A stretch of 64,000 nt of DNA from Desulfoscipio geothermicus DSM 3669. GTDB taxonomy: Bacteria; Bacillota; Desulfotomaculia; Desulfotomaculales; Desulfallaceae. Positions 29,803-39,753 of the stretch are shown here, in pieces; the first letter of the stretch is position 1; every line of letters starts with the position of its first letter. The position numbers and the translations under genes were made by a program. The stretch spans positions 60,417 to 124,416 of the forward strand of contig NZ_FOYM01000009.1 in assembly GCF_900115975.1 (NCBI RefSeq), read 5' to 3'. The notes beneath the pieces were generated by a model. The model was given only the letters and a program-made list of their open reading frames with translations, ran no database searches and was not told the DNA's origin.

Positions 29803-30522
29803 ACGGTAGGTCTTAAGTACCAACCAGGCGAATTTGGGCAATACCAGCATACGCCGCCAGCGGGAGGGCTCGCGGATGAGCCGCCCCAGCCATTCGATTT
29901 TCAAGCGCTGCATCCAGCGGGGCGCCCGGGTTACCCGACCGGCGATCACGTCAAAGCTGCCGCCCACGCCCATGGCCGTCACATTGCCGATACGTTCGAT
30001 GTTGCGGTCGATCCACTTCTCCTGGGCGGGCGCCCCCAGGGCCACAAACAGCAGCTGCGGGGCGGTCTTTTTTATGTCCTCGACAATACGCTGTTCCTCG
30101 TCCGGTTTGAAATACCCGTGGTGAGTGCCCGCCACCTGCAGTCCCGGGTGGCGGCGGCGTAAATTTTCCGCCGCTTCTTCGGCCACCCCCGGGGCGGCCC
30201 CCAGCAGGTACACTTTCCACCCCTCGGCGGCCGCCCGCCGCACCAGGCGCAGCATCAGGTCGATGCCGGTCACCCTTTCCGGAAACGGCGTGCCGGCCAC
30301 CCGCCCGGCCCAGACGATGCCCTCACCGTCGGCGGTCACCAGGTCGGCCTTATGCACCAGTTCCAGCAGGTCAGGTTCCCCCAGCACGGCCCGGTACAGA
30401 TATTCCGGGTTCAGTGTAATGATGCGGCGCGCCCCCCCGCCACGGACCAGTTCAGCTACCCGCTCCTCGGCCTGCGCCATGGTCAGGCGGTCCACCGGGG
30501 CTTTCAAAAGCGTTACTTTCAC
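29788..30522 (-). CDS. tagA: TagA/WecG-family glycosyltransferase
   Basis: 244 residues of glycosyltransferase family 26. LNPEYLYRAV, TADGEGIVWAGR, GAAPGVAEEAAENLRR and GAPAQEKWIDRN are typical. TagA adds N-acetylmannosamine to undecaprenyl-PP-GlcNAc, the second step in teichoic-acid linkage-unit synthesis. GTG at 30522 behind AGGTGATTGTAA. The last four residues and the stop derive from a family C repeat. Confidence 0.92.
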   Translation of the reverse strand: MKVTLLKAPVDRLTMAQAEERVAELVRGGGARRIITLNPEYLYRAVLGEPDLLELVHKADLVTADGEGIVWAGRVAGTPFPERVTGIDLMLRLVRRAAAEGWKVYLLGAAPGVAEEAAENLRRRHPGLQVAGTHHGYFKPDEEQRIVEDIKKTAPQLLFVALGAPAQEKWIDRNIERIGNVTAMGVGGSFDVIAGRVTRAPRWMQRLKIEWLGRLIREPSRWRRMLVLPKFAWLVLKTYRGAGC

Positions 30523-30698
30523 TTACAATCACCTGGTATATATTTTTCTACACCGCTGTTAACCACACCTTTAGTAAATTTATACAAGAACCCGCAAATC
30601 ATAGAAGAAACATTTTTTATAATAATGACGAAATGCCGGGGTAAATTGTTCCCTAAATTTATTATCACTCTTCGCCGGTGTCCCCACAAAAAGCCCGC

Positions 30699-33600
30699 CT
30701 ATAGCAGCCCTGCCAGTTTCATCAAACGTTTAACCGCAACGACGGCCTGGGCGCGGGTAGCTGTTGCGCCGGGCGCCAAAATGTTTTCGGCAACGCCCCT
30801 GACAATATCCGCCTTGACCGCCACCGCAACTTCGTCCACAGCCCAGGCGCTGATGGCAGCACGGTCGTTGAACCTGGACAGCAATGCGGCGCGTTCCGGC
30901 GGCGTAACCGCTACCCGGTGACCGGCCGCCCGCAGCGCCCTGACAACCAGCGCCGCCATCTGCTGGCGGGTGATCGGCTCGCCGGGTCGAAAGGCGCCGT
31001 CATCAAAGCCGCTGACCAGGCCGGCCCGGCCGGCCGCCGCAATAGTTCCGTAATACCAAGCCCCGCGCCTGACGTCGCCAAACCACCCTCCGTTATTGCC
31101 CACTTCCGGAATACCCAACGCCCGGACAAGCAAGGCAGTAAACTCGGCGCGGGTAATTGCCCGGTCCGGGGCAAAATTGCCGTTTGCGTCTCCCCTGATA
31201 ATGTCGATGCCGGCCAGCATCTCGATATCTTTTTGGGCCCAGTGCCCCTGGATGTCAGCAAAAGTTATTACTTGCCGGGGAACCTGTTTATATTGGGCTT
31301 GCCCGGAGCTTGTTCCACTATTATCATCGTCCGTCCCACCATTTCCACCCGGCGACGGATCATCCGGGTCGCTTCCATTTTGCTCATCATTATTATTATC
31401 ATTATCGCTCCCGCTATCGGGCGGTTGCTGCGGCTGCTCCACCATCTCTTCAACAATAATAAAGGTTACCGCAACCTCCCCGCTGCCGTTTCCCGCCCGG
31501 TCCACGACAACGCCGGCGGGGATATGCAGGGTGTACTCACCGCCGTTCGCCAGGGGCGAATGGGTCACGGCAAGGGTCGCGGCCGCTGTATCAAGGGCCG
31601 CTTGCAGGTTATATTCCGCGCTGACATCGGCACCCGTGGAACAGTCCACCAGGTGGACCGCCTCCAGGTTAGCGGCCGCCACCGGTTCATCAAAAACAAC
31701 GCTGAAAGGCGCGCCCGGCGCCACATCCCGCGCCCCGTCCCCCGGGTTGGTATGCATAATGCCCGGGGCAGTAAAATCAAGGGTATACTCAACCTGAATA
31801 CCCGGCGACAAATTGCCGGAGCCGTCCACCGCCCGGATAAAAGCCATATAATCACCGTCCAGGCCGGCCGGAACCTGGTACGCAAATGCAAAGTTCGGCG
31901 CCTGCCCGGTAATTTGGGCGTTGTTCCAGGTTTCTATCGACGTCCAGGCATTCCCGGCATCGTCCCAGTAAACATCTTCGGCCACTGAACGAACAGCAAC
32001 TTCCACTGCCGCCAAGTGCTTTTCATAGACCGCGCCGGACACAGTGACCGGACCGTTATACAGGCCGCCGGCCGAAGGTTGGGCAACAACCGGTTCCGGC
32101 GGTGTGGTGTCTGGCGCCTCGCCGGTGGTAAAACTCCAGGCAATATCCGCCCGGGTAGCGTTGCCCACCGCGTCCCGCACGGAGCCGGCCGGTACGGTCA
32201 CAATATATGTTATGTGTTCATTCAGGCCATCGAGATTAATACTCAGGGTGCTGCCGCTAATGATACCGCTGCAGGGCACTGCCGCCCCGCCCGCCGCAGT
32301 AACAGTAATACCGCCCCAATTAGCGTCTGCATAAACAGGCTCAGTAAATTCCACGGTTATAACGGTGTTCAGGGAAACTCCTTCGGCCCCGTCGCCCGGA
32401 GTTTTCTCCACAACGCCGGGCGGCTCCAGGTCCGGAGCCGGTTGAATTGTCAGGCTTACTTCATGATACAGCGCCTGCGTGCCGTCATTTGCCTCAAGGG
32501 CAAAAGCATATGTGCCAATTTCCCCGGGTGTGCCGTGAACATACCGGCCCTCGGCCAGTTCCAGGCCATCCGGCAGCCCCCCGCTGTAAACGGACCACTG
32601 GCAGGCACCGCTGCTGCCCTGCTCCGGCAATTCCGCAAGGTAATCCAGGCCAAGATACCCGTCAGGCAGAGCCGGAGCGACAATCGAAAGCGGCGGGGCA
32701 ATCTCCGTACCGTCAACCGGCCCCACCAGCCAGGGCGCAAAGTCAACGTTTCCCACGACTGTATCGCCGTAGTTAACACCACTTGCAGAGGGGCCATGAG
32801 GATTATTCCAATAATTCAACCTCGCGTCTACCGGGTTTGTACCGTCGCTAACCAGGCCAACCCCGTTATACACAATGTTGTTCCACTGCACCGTTACCGC
32901 GGCCCCGCCCTCGCAGGCCCCCAGCCTTACAGCGGAACCAGAGTTGCCGGATAAATCGTTTTTCTGTATAAAAATGTCGCCGTCGTTGATTTCATCTATA
33001 AAAATCCCGTCAGTACAGCCGGATACAGTATTATTTTCTATATAAACCGCGCCTCCCTGCATCCCGGTCACCTGCACTCCGTAAACCGCCCCGCTTACGG
33101 TAAATCCCGTTATCCGGAGGATTTTATCCACGCCGGGCGCCGGCCGGAGGTTGAAGCCGCTGCCGGCGGCGGGCTGAATTACCGTTTTATCCCGCCCGTG
33201 CAGAGAAATAACTATAACATTCTTATCCACTGTAATATTTTCCGTGTAAGTGCCGTCGTGGACAACTACGCTGTCCCCGTGCATGGCCATGGACATGGCT
33301 CCAGCCACAGTTCCATAGGGGTTGGACTCCGTCCCGTCCCCGGCGGCATCGCTGCCTGCGGTTGAAACATGAAACTCCCGGGCCGGCCTGGTGGTAAAGT
33401 GAAAAACAACTGCATTATTGGGGTTGCCGGCCCGGTCGTGAACCGCGCCGGCGCTGATTTCCACCGTATATTCGGTCCCGCAGACCAGGTAATTACCGTG
33501 ATTAATAATTAGCTTGTTAAAATCAATAGTCTTTTGGATACCACTTACCACTTGATTGCTGTCGCTGTCACGAACAGTAATTTGGTCAAATTGATCTCCC

Positions 33601-34118
33601 TCGAGAATCTTTTCTGAAAAAGCAACTTCGATCAGTGGTTGTGTATCAAATGAAACCCCGCTTGCACCATTGGCGGGCACAGTGAATGAAAGTACGGGCT
33701 TAATACCGTCCACATAAGCCGTGGCAGAAAGATCATCATATTGGCCGTTGCCGTCGGCGTCATATTTTACCGTTATTTGACCATTATTCCCCACGCCGAG
33801 GATATCACTGTCGTCGTCAGATCCCGCTCCGGGTTCGGACAGCGTGAAAACGCCGCAATATTCACCGGGAGAAATTTGCTCCAGATTCACGTAAATAGGC
33901 AGGCTCACAAAGCTTCCGGCCTGCACAACGACAATACTTTCCGTGCAGTCCGGGTCATTCAGAATAACGGTCACTGTCGCTCCGGGCATGTAATCGGAAG
34001 AATCCAATGTCATCTCTGCACTTCCCCCCGCCCGCGCAGCCCCCGCCGGCAAAAAACAAAGCCAAAACGCCGCTAATACCAAGCCAATTATAAAAAACTT
34101 TCTTTTCGGGCTGGACAC
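30699..34118 (-). CDS. Large SLH surface protein with Ig-like and beta-helix domains
   Basis: 1139 residues. A signal peptide (FFIIGLVLAAFWLCFLPAGA) is followed by a Big_5-like domain (PANGASGVSFDTQP), a right-handed beta-helix region (DGTYTENITVDKN, IYIENN-type rungs), a putative Ig domain (LPDGLELAEGRYVHGTPGE), two more Big_5-like domains each opening with NPGDGA or TPGDGA, a D/N-rich linker and three SLH repeats (GHWAQKDIEML, WYYGTIAAAGRAGL, WAVDEVAVAV) at about 970-1139. The SLH part holds it on pyruvylated wall polymer. GTG at 34118 is 8 nt after GGGAGG. Probably an S-layer-associated structural or adhesive protein; no enzyme motif is clear. Confidence 0.9.
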   Translation of the reverse strand: MSSPKRKFFIIGLVLAAFWLCFLPAGAARAGGSAEMTLDSSDYMPGATVTVILNDPDCTESIVVVQAGSFVSLPIYVNLEQISPGEYCGVFTLSEPGAGSDDDSDILGVGNNGQITVKYDADGNGQYDDLSATAYVDGIKPVLSFTVPANGASGVSFDTQPLIEVAFSEKILEGDQFDQITVRDSDSNQVVSGIQKTIDFNKLIINHGNYLVCGTEYTVEISAGAVHDRAGNPNNAVVFHFTTRPAREFHVSTAGSDAAGDGTESNPYGTVAGAMSMAMHGDSVVVHDGTYTENITVDKNVIVISLHGRDKTVIQPAAGSGFNLRPAPGVDKILRITGFTVSGAVYGVQVTGMQGGAVYIENNTVSGCTDGIFIDEINDGDIFIQKNDLSGNSGSAVRLGACEGGAAVTVQWNNIVYNGVGLVSDGTNPVDARLNYWNNPHGPSASGVNYGDTVVGNVDFAPWLVGPVDGTEIAPPLSIVAPALPDGYLGLDYLAELPEQGSSGACQWSVYSGGLPDGLELAEGRYVHGTPGEIGTYAFALEANDGTQALYHEVSLTIQPAPDLEPPGVVEKTPGDGAEGVSLNTVITVEFTEPVYADANWGGITVTAAGGAAVPCSGIISGSTLSINLDGLNEHITYIVTVPAGSVRDAVGNATRADIAWSFTTGEAPDTTPPEPVVAQPSAGGLYNGPVTVSGAVYEKHLAAVEVAVRSVAEDVYWDDAGNAWTSIETWNNAQITGQAPNFAFAYQVPAGLDGDYMAFIRAVDGSGNLSPGIQVEYTLDFTAPGIMHTNPGDGARDVAPGAPFSVVFDEPVAAANLEAVHLVDCSTGADVSAEYNLQAALDTAAATLAVTHSPLANGGEYTLHIPAGVVVDRAGNGSGEVAVTFIIVEEMVEQPQQPPDSGSDNDNNNDEQNGSDPDDPSPGGNGGTDDDNSGTSSGQAQYKQVPRQVITFADIQGHWAQKDIEMLAGIDIIRGDANGNFAPDRAITRAEFTALLVRALGIPEVGNNGGWFGDVRRGAWYYGTIAAAGRAGLVSGFDDGAFRPGEPITRQQMAALVVRALRAAGHRVAVTPPERAALLSRFNDRAAISAWAVDEVAVAVKADIVRGVAENILAPGATATRAQAVVAVKRLMKLAGLL

Positions 34119-34154
34119 CCTTTTAACCTCCCGTACAACTTTTGGCACAGGCTG

Positions 34155-34186
34155 TGTTCTAAAACAAAAAACAACCTGTCCCCTAA
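34155..34186 (-). repeat. Degenerate family A arm in SLH-gene leader
   Basis: AGGGGACAGGTTGTTTTTTG on the minus strand, with a weak partner CAGGCTGTG. It lies between the acidic-protein stop and the SLH-gene ribosome site. Confidence 0.6.
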
Positions 34187-34196
34187 ACACACGCAG

Positions 34197-35300
34197 CTAG
34201 CTCAATTCCCCGCTGTCCACGTCGTACTCAAAATTATCCAGCAACTGGTTATTTTCGTCGTAGAAATACACGTTAACCGTTTCCACGTCCACACCGGCAT
34301 CATCATCAAAGATATCGACAATGTCATCGCAAATATCTTCCACATCGTTTTCCTTATCACTGTCGCTTATATCCGACCACCGGCTGGAAGCATCACTGTC
34401 TTCCGCGTCCAAATAAACAACAACCTCTTCATCTTCCTCATCGCAATTAACATAAGATACCGCAAAGTCCAGGTTATCCACGGAGTACCTGTCCCCGTCG
34501 AGGGAATCCTCAACATCTTCGATGTCCGAACCGCCGCGGTAATCTTCATCCTCAAAATCCACATCCAGATCATCATCGCCGTCTTTTTCGAAATCCACCA
34601 GCACATCATCGCTGTCGGTGTCAATGATTACCCCGGTTACCTCGGTATCATCATCCAGTTCGTCCTGGATGTCCGCCACCAGATCCTCGAGCCAGTCTTC
34701 TATATCGTTGTCGTTCAAGTCATTCCACTCATCGTCGTAATCGCCGAGGTCCACTTCTATTTCCACTTCCACTTCGTCTTCGTCCCCGTCAAGCGTAATG
34801 TCGTCTATTTCCACATCCTCCAGCGTGTCGTAGTCGTCCAGGAGTTCATCCTCCAGGTCATCCAAGTCCTCCCCGGCGGCCTTTTCCTGCTCAAGTTGTT
34901 TTTCCAGTTCGGCAACCCGCGCTTTTAAAGTCGTAATTTCCTGGTCCTTTTGTTTTACCTGCGTCATCAAGCTGATTACCTGCGCGGAAGATTTACTGCT
35001 GATGTTGACGGTTTTGGTCTGCCCCTGCCAGTTTACATAACAATCCAAAGCCTCGCCCGCCAGCCGCAAAGGCACATAAGTAACGCCGTTCAACATAAAA
35101 GGTTCCTGGGACGGCAATATACTGACAGCCTTGCCGTCCACAACCAGTTTAATGTCACTGTAGTTGACCTTCACCTGTTTGGTGGCCACGGAAGCCTCGG
35201 CGAAACCAGCCGCCGCGATTGTCAGTACCAGTACGAACAGCAGCGTTAAAAACCTCTTGGAAATCGCAAACACCCCCATAATTTTTTTAGTTAACTGCAT
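34197..35300 (-). CDS. Secreted, extremely acidic protein with copper-amine-oxidase-N-like domain
   Basis: 367 residues. Signal peptide (LLFVLVLTIAAAGFAEA), then a copper amine oxidase N-like domain (VDGKAVSILPSQEPFMLNGV, YVPLRLAGEALD, residues about 45-105), a coiled coil (VKQKDQEITTLKARVAEL) and about 230 residues dominated by Asp and Glu. Within the acidic part two segments match in pattern: DIQDELDDDTEVTGVIID...VDFE and DIVDIFDDDAGVDVETVNVY...NFEYD. Such composition suggests calcium binding or an extended wall spacer. Start taken at ATG 35300; an ATG seven codons later is possible and neither has a good ribosome site. It is followed by the SLH gene and is probably cotranscribed. Confidence 0.8.
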   Translation of the reverse strand: MQLTKKIMGVFAISKRFLTLLFVLVLTIAAAGFAEASVATKQVKVNYSDIKLVVDGKAVSILPSQEPFMLNGVTYVPLRLAGEALDCYVNWQGQTKTVNISSKSSAQVISLMTQVKQKDQEITTLKARVAELEKQLEQEKAAGEDLDDLEDELLDDYDTLEDVEIDDITLDGDEDEVEVEIEVDLGDYDDEWNDLNDNDIEDWLEDLVADIQDELDDDTEVTGVIIDTDSDDVLVDFEKDGDDDLDVDFEDEDYRGGSDIEDVEDSLDGDRYSVDNLDFAVSYVNCDEEDEEVVVYLDAEDSDASSRWSDISDSDKENDVEDICDDIVDIFDDDAGVDVETVNVYFYDENNQLLDNFEYDVDSGELS

Positions 35301-35343
35301 ATATGACGAATAACATTGGCAACTTGTTCCTTAAAAAAAGGGG

Positions 35344-35425
35344 AAAAAGGGGACAGGCTACTTTACATGGAAATTTATACAAGCAAAAGGGGACAGGCTA
35401 CTTTAATTGCCATTTTATGGTGAAA
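35344..35425 (+). repeat. Family A tandem dimer, 40-bp period
   Basis: GGGGACAGGCTACTTT starts at 35349 and again at 35389, exactly 40 bp apart, with ACATGGAAATTTATAC between. The same 40-bp spacing recurs at 39776/39816 and 41789/41829. Confidence 0.85.
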
Positions 35426-35487
35426 AAAATAAGAATGCTTCTTATCGCTTTATACCGCACTTTGTTTGTTATTTTCCCCCAATATAC

Positions 35488-35505
35488 ATCCTGTCCCCTA
35501 TTTCG
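35488..35505 (-). repeat. Family A arm after the 178-residue protein gene
   Basis: AAATAGGGGACAGGATG on the minus strand, directly after the stop of the gene at 35507; it can pair with the dimer at 35344-35425. Confidence 0.75.
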
Positions 35506-35506
35506 T

Positions 35507-36043
35507 TTATTTCCAAGCGCCGGCCTGGCGGAACAAGCGAGCCGCCCAGAGAAAAGCATTCTCGTAAACCGTATCCTTATCAATTGGCTGCAAAACGGCC
35601 ACCTGCCTGATTCTTTCATGCACTTGCTCCAGGCCCACCAGTTCCACGGGCAGCCCCTCTTTCCCGGCTGCGGCCACGGTATCGGAAACATATTTATTGG
35701 GCGGGATAAAGCACCATATTTCATATACATAACGATATTTAATGCTGCTCATATGTTCTGCAAACTCGGCATAACGCTGGATTTCTTCCACTACTCTCCT
35801 TACCCTGCGCAATCTGGTTTGAGGTTTTTGCCCCTCGGTAAAATGATAGGTGCTGGAAAAATCCATCCCGTAATATTCGCCGGGCTTGTGGGCCAAAGCC
35901 ACCACCGGCACGATATTTCCACCAGGTAAATCCAGGCTTACTGTACAACCTTTAACCAATTCATAATAAGCCAGAATAAATCCCCGCTCTATATCCGCTT
36001 TCAGGTATTTGGGCAATTTTTTTCTCACGCTTCCCACATCCAA
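35507..36043 (-). CDS. Hypothetical protein, 178 residues
   Basis: No family recognised. Soluble, mixed charge, no signal peptide or membrane segment. A basic central stretch (TRLRRVRRVVEEIQRY) and a C-terminal half with YVYEIWCFIPPNKYV and LEQVHERIRQVAVL suggest an alpha/beta fold. Candidate starts are TTG 36043, GTG 36037 and GTG 36028; TATAAT lies at 36046-36051, close to these, which favours the later starts. It lies upstream of nothing on its strand except repeats and downstream of the helicase/partner pair, with a 238-nt gap, so it may be an independent transcript. Confidence 0.65.
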   Translation of the reverse strand: MDVGSVRKKLPKYLKADIERGFILAYYELVKGCTVSLDLPGGNIVPVVALAHKPGEYYGMDFSSTYHFTEGQKPQTRLRRVRRVVEEIQRYAEFAEHMSSIKYRYVYEIWCFIPPNKYVSDTVAAAGKEGLPVELVGLEQVHERIRQVAVLQPIDKDTVYENAFLWAARLFRQAGAWK

Positions 36044-36252
36044 TTATAAAATAAGGTTTTTTAAATTAATGTGGCTAAAACTTTAATAATACTATTCGAG
36101 TCCTTTTTGCGCCAGGAGATACTGAAACTTTTGAAACCTTTCGGCGGCTTTCACCCCGGGATGCCAAATGAAAATTGCATAATATCCCCAGAACTGCGCA
36201 TATAGAGGCGTGCTAAGGGTGGCCCGATGTCACCTGAACAAATTTCAAATTA

Positions 36253-36284
36253 TTTCCAAGAAAAGTAGCCTGTCCCCTTTTTTA
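36253..36284 (-). repeat. Family A repeat at the stop codon of the helicase partner
   Basis: On the minus strand CAC-TAA-AAAAGGGGACAGGC then TACTTTTCTTGGAAATAAT: the stop codon is the entry to the repeat, as for metK and fabZ. Confidence 0.8.
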
Positions 36285-37328
36285 GTGGCGGTCGCAGGTA
36301 AGCAGGCCGGCATCGCCGGGGACCAGGCGCCGGGCGGGGCCGCCGCATACCGGGCAGGCCGGGCTTTCAACATCATTGCTGTAGGGGTTGTAGACCACGA
36401 TCTGGTTATAAAACATGTTTTTGTGCTGAACTTCCAGTTTGATATGCACGCAGGGCAGGTGATAGGCCACCAAGTGGTCCAGCCGCGCCTCAACCTCCAC
36501 GTTATAGCGTGCCGCGGCGTCATTCTCGCGCCGGCGGCGGTCGTTCGCAGTGGCGGCCAGCTGTTTTTGCAATCTTTCCTTTTTGCCGGCGTCACGTGTA
36601 TTAAAAATCTTTTCTTGAATTTCCCTGATCGTCTGTTCATAGTAGCGGCTAATCTTGGCCAGTTCCCGCTCCTTGAGTTGATCCGCCGCCCGGAGCAGGG
36701 GTTCCGCCTTTTTTCGCACCTGTAATTCGGCCTCCTGAACGGCCCGCCGGTACAAATCCGGCAACGGCAGCGTATCGGCCCGGGGCAGCCTGTGTTCCGG
36801 CTGCTCGCGGGGCACCACGTTTTTCCACAGCCCGGAGAATCCCGGCCGCAACAGCCCGGTATAGCCGTCCACCACCACGGTTACCAGTGCTTCACTTCTT
36901 TCGTAAGAACGAAATACGCAGCGAAAATTAAATTCATAGAAAATATGGTCCACCATCCACCGGTGAATAACCCGGGGCGGGCGGCAGCGCAGAAATTCCA
37001 GGCTTTCCCTCACCTTTTTCTCCAAATTTCCCGGCGGGGTTGAACTTATATCCGTTCGATACACATCGGTAAAACGGCCGTAATTCAGGGCCAGGCCGAT
37101 TGCTTTGTCCAACAGGTTGCTGCCATAAGTAACAAACGTGCTGCCGGGCTGTTCCCCGGCCACCTCATAATCAAAGGCCAGCACAAGGTGGTCGGACATA
37201 AAATGTTTCGCCAGGTCATCGGGCAGAACAGCCTCCAAAAGCCCGTATTCGGGACGTTCCACCAGCGCCCCGGCCCGCACAAGACTGGCTTCCATGAAAT
37301 CCTGCAGTATCAATCTATTACTGCTCAT
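36282..37328 (-). CDS. Unknown partner protein of the RapA-like helicase
   Basis: 348 residues, overlapping the helicase gene by 11 nt, so the two are translationally coupled. The N-terminal 170 residues are alpha/beta (LVLAFDYEVAGEQPG, LLDKAIGLALNYG). A long helical segment at about 200-290 is rich in Lys, Arg and Glu and looks like a coiled coil (LKERELAKISRYYEQTIREI). The C-terminus has a zinc-ribbon-like CPVCGG...CDRH. No family name is offered. The tight coupling suggests it is a substrate-binding or regulatory subunit of the helicase. Confidence 0.75.
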   Translation of the reverse strand: MSSNRLILQDFMEASLVRAGALVERPEYGLLEAVLPDDLAKHFMSDHLVLAFDYEVAGEQPGSTFVTYGSNLLDKAIGLALNYGRFTDVYRTDISSTPPGNLEKKVRESLEFLRCRPPRVIHRWMVDHIFYEFNFRCVFRSYERSEALVTVVVDGYTGLLRPGFSGLWKNVVPREQPEHRLPRADTLPLPDLYRRAVQEAELQVRKKAEPLLRAADQLKERELAKISRYYEQTIREIQEKIFNTRDAGKKERLQKQLAATANDRRRRENDAAARYNVEVEARLDHLVAYHLPCVHIKLEVQHKNMFYNQIVVYNPYSNDVESPACPVCGGPARRLVPGDAGLLTCDRH

Positions 37329-39753
37329 CAGGCAACAACTCCCCCAAAAGCCGGTCGTCCAGTTCCTTCACCGCCCGGTAATGCTCCCGGGCCTGCGCCA
37401 GCTGTTCGCCGAATTGGTCCATCTCCCGCTTCAGTTCCGTTTCGTCCGGACAGCGGGCCCAGATGTCCATTACAATGTCTTCGAATTCCTTTTTCTCTTT
37501 CAAGTTGCCCAGTATCATGTCCAGCTCGCCCACTACCAGCTGAAACATATTGATCTTGGCATCCAGCAGTTCCAGAATATATGATTCGATTGTACCGGAG
37601 GCGGAAAGGTTGTAGATATATACATCCCGGTTCTGGCCCAGGCGGTGAATGCGGCCGATACGCTGTTCAATGCGCATCGGGTTCCAGGGCAGGTCATAAT
37701 TGATCAAGTTACGACAAAATTGTAAATTGCGCCCTTCACTGCCCGTTTCCGTGGATACCAGTACCCGGGCGCCGCCAGCAAAAAGCCGCACCTGCTCCTC
37801 TTTTTCCAGCCGGCGCATCCCCCCGTGCAACTCGGCCACCTCCAGTCCCCGTTCCCGCAGCAGGCCGGCCAGGAATCGCTGGGTCTCCCGGAACCCGGTA
37901 AAAACCACAACCCTTTCGTTGATCCGGTCCAGCATGCGCACCAGGACATCCGCCTTGGAGCGATCCGGGATTTTCCGGGCCTGGGCTGCCAGTGTGCCGC
38001 ACAAGCGGCGCAGCGCGACCGGGTGATCCTGGTTGGCGGAAATTTTGTCCAGGGTGGGAATGAGGGCTTCCAGGCTGCTGCCCGCCTCCCGCTGCAGCAT
38101 TTTCAGGACGAAACGGTTAACCCCTCCGGTGGGTCGTTCGGCACCGGGGGTATAATGACCGCGCACAAAGGTCGTCAGGCGCCGGTAAAAAGCCTCTTCC
38201 GCAGGCGAAAGGGCCACCTCCACCACTTCCGCCCGGCGCCGGCCGGCTATGGCCCCGGTTTCACTGCGCCGGTTGCGCACCATGACCTCCCGCACCAGCC
38301 TTTTGAGGTCGGCAGCATTTTTTACCTTGAGCGGGTTGCCCCGGGTCACGTATTTGCGTTTAAAGGACGAAGCCGTTTCCAGTTGCCCGGGCAGCAGCAA
38401 TGTAATCAGATTGAAAAGTTCGCTCAAATCATTTTCCACCGGCGTGGCCGTAAGCAGCAAGATGTATTTTTTCTTTAACCGGCTGACCAGTTGATGCGCC
38501 TTGGTACGGCTGTTCTTCAGGTGATGGGCCTCGTCCACTATCACCATATCATATTCCGTTTCCAGGACCTGGCGGCGGTGGTTATCCCGTTTGGCCGTGT
38601 CCAACGAAGCTATAATCCGGGGAAATTTGCCCCAGGGGTTGGGCTCTGCTTTAAATTCATGACTGTCATAAGCAACAAAGTCCAGGTTGAACTTGGACTG
38701 CAGCTCCTCCCGCCATTGTTCCACCAGGGACGGCGGCGCGAGTACCAGCACCCGGCGCACCAGTCCCCGGAGTATATATTCCATCATAATCAAACCGGCT
38801 TCCACGGTTTTACCCAGCCCCACCTCGTCGCAGAGCAAAGCCCGGCCACGCAAATTTTGCAGCACGTGGCGCACCGTTTGCTGCTGGTATTCCAGGGGCT
38901 GCACATCCCGGGCGGCGGATAGGGACAGCAGTGTGCCGTAATCCGGGCTGAGGGACAGTTCCAAAGCCTGGCGGCGCAGGTACAGGTCCGCTAATGATGC
39001 AGCCTGCCCGGCGGCGGTTTCCGCTGCTTTCAACAATATTGCATCGTCTGCCTGGAAAAAGGTGATAACAAGATTATTTTTTGTGGTATCACGGACCGTT
39101 GCTTGCTGATCGGCCTCACCGGGGGATTGGCCGACGGATTGGCCTCCGGGCTTTACAACGCCCGGTAAATGTCCTGCCTGTTCGGCGGCAACCCGATCAG
39201 GGATAACCTTCCCCCCCGCCGCCGATCGGGGCAAATGCTCCGGCCGTTCAGTGGCAACCGGTTGCTTCTTTTCCGGACCGGGCGCAATTTTCCGGATTTT
39301 TTCCTTAGCCCGACCAGCCGTTTTAGCCGGTGGAACGCCGGTCTTGAGCCGCGCTCCGGCACCCTTCGACTGTGCTTCGGCACCGTTTCGCCGCGCTTCG
39401 GCATCGCGCTCGCCGGCATCGCCGCGACCTGCGGTTTTCTTCCCATCCCGCTGCTTACTGTTCCCGGCAGCAGGCGGCGCTTTTTTACCTTGCCCGGGCT
39501 CGACCAGAAACTTACCGCGCTTCAGCATTGTTACCGTAAATTTACCCGTGCCCAAACGGGCAAAAAATTTAGTTAAGCCTTTACCCTTCAACATGGTAAC
39601 CCGGGCATTGACCCGGCACCGCACAGCATTGCCATCCGTATCACAAAGTATGATATATTCCTTGGCATACGGCTCCATATGCGGCTGCACATCCCAATCC
39701 AGCCCCAGGCAGTCCAACGTCATCATTCCCGGATACACATTCATAGTAAACAC
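37318..39753 (-). CDS. RapA-like SNF2-family helicase
   Basis: 811 residues. A small N-terminal domain (about 1-90) is followed by a low-complexity Lys/Ala/Gly-rich linker (about 90-230), then the SNF2 core: LLCDEVGLGKTVEAG (Walker A), VIVDEAHHLKN, LLTATPVEN and, in the second lobe, RIEQRIGRIHRLGQ. DEVGLGKTVEAG and the arrangement resemble RapA/HepA-type remodelers that act on nucleic-acid-protein complexes. GTG at 39753 is 9 nt after GGAGG; the in-frame sequence further upstream is repeat. A family A dimer ends right before the ribosome site, so the repeat forms its mRNA leader. Confidence 0.85.
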   Translation of the reverse strand: MFTMNVYPGMMTLDCLGLDWDVQPHMEPYAKEYIILCDTDGNAVRCRVNARVTMLKGKGLTKFFARLGTGKFTVTMLKRGKFLVEPGQGKKAPPAAGNSKQRDGKKTAGRGDAGERDAEARRNGAEAQSKGAGARLKTGVPPAKTAGRAKEKIRKIAPGPEKKQPVATERPEHLPRSAAGGKVIPDRVAAEQAGHLPGVVKPGGQSVGQSPGEADQQATVRDTTKNNLVITFFQADDAILLKAAETAAGQAASLADLYLRRQALELSLSPDYGTLLSLSAARDVQPLEYQQQTVRHVLQNLRGRALLCDEVGLGKTVEAGLIMMEYILRGLVRRVLVLAPPSLVEQWREELQSKFNLDFVAYDSHEFKAEPNPWGKFPRIIASLDTAKRDNHRRQVLETEYDMVIVDEAHHLKNSRTKAHQLVSRLKKKYILLLTATPVENDLSELFNLITLLLPGQLETASSFKRKYVTRGNPLKVKNAADLKRLVREVMVRNRRSETGAIAGRRRAEVVEVALSPAEEAFYRRLTTFVRGHYTPGAERPTGGVNRFVLKMLQREAGSSLEALIPTLDKISANQDHPVALRRLCGTLAAQARKIPDRSKADVLVRMLDRINERVVVFTGFRETQRFLAGLLRERGLEVAELHGGMRRLEKEEQVRLFAGGARVLVSTETGSEGRNLQFCRNLINYDLPWNPMRIEQRIGRIHRLGQNRDVYIYNLSASGTIESYILELLDAKINMFQLVVGELDMILGNLKEKKEFEDIVMDIWARCPDETELKREMDQFGEQLAQAREHYRAVKELDDRLLGELLPDEQ

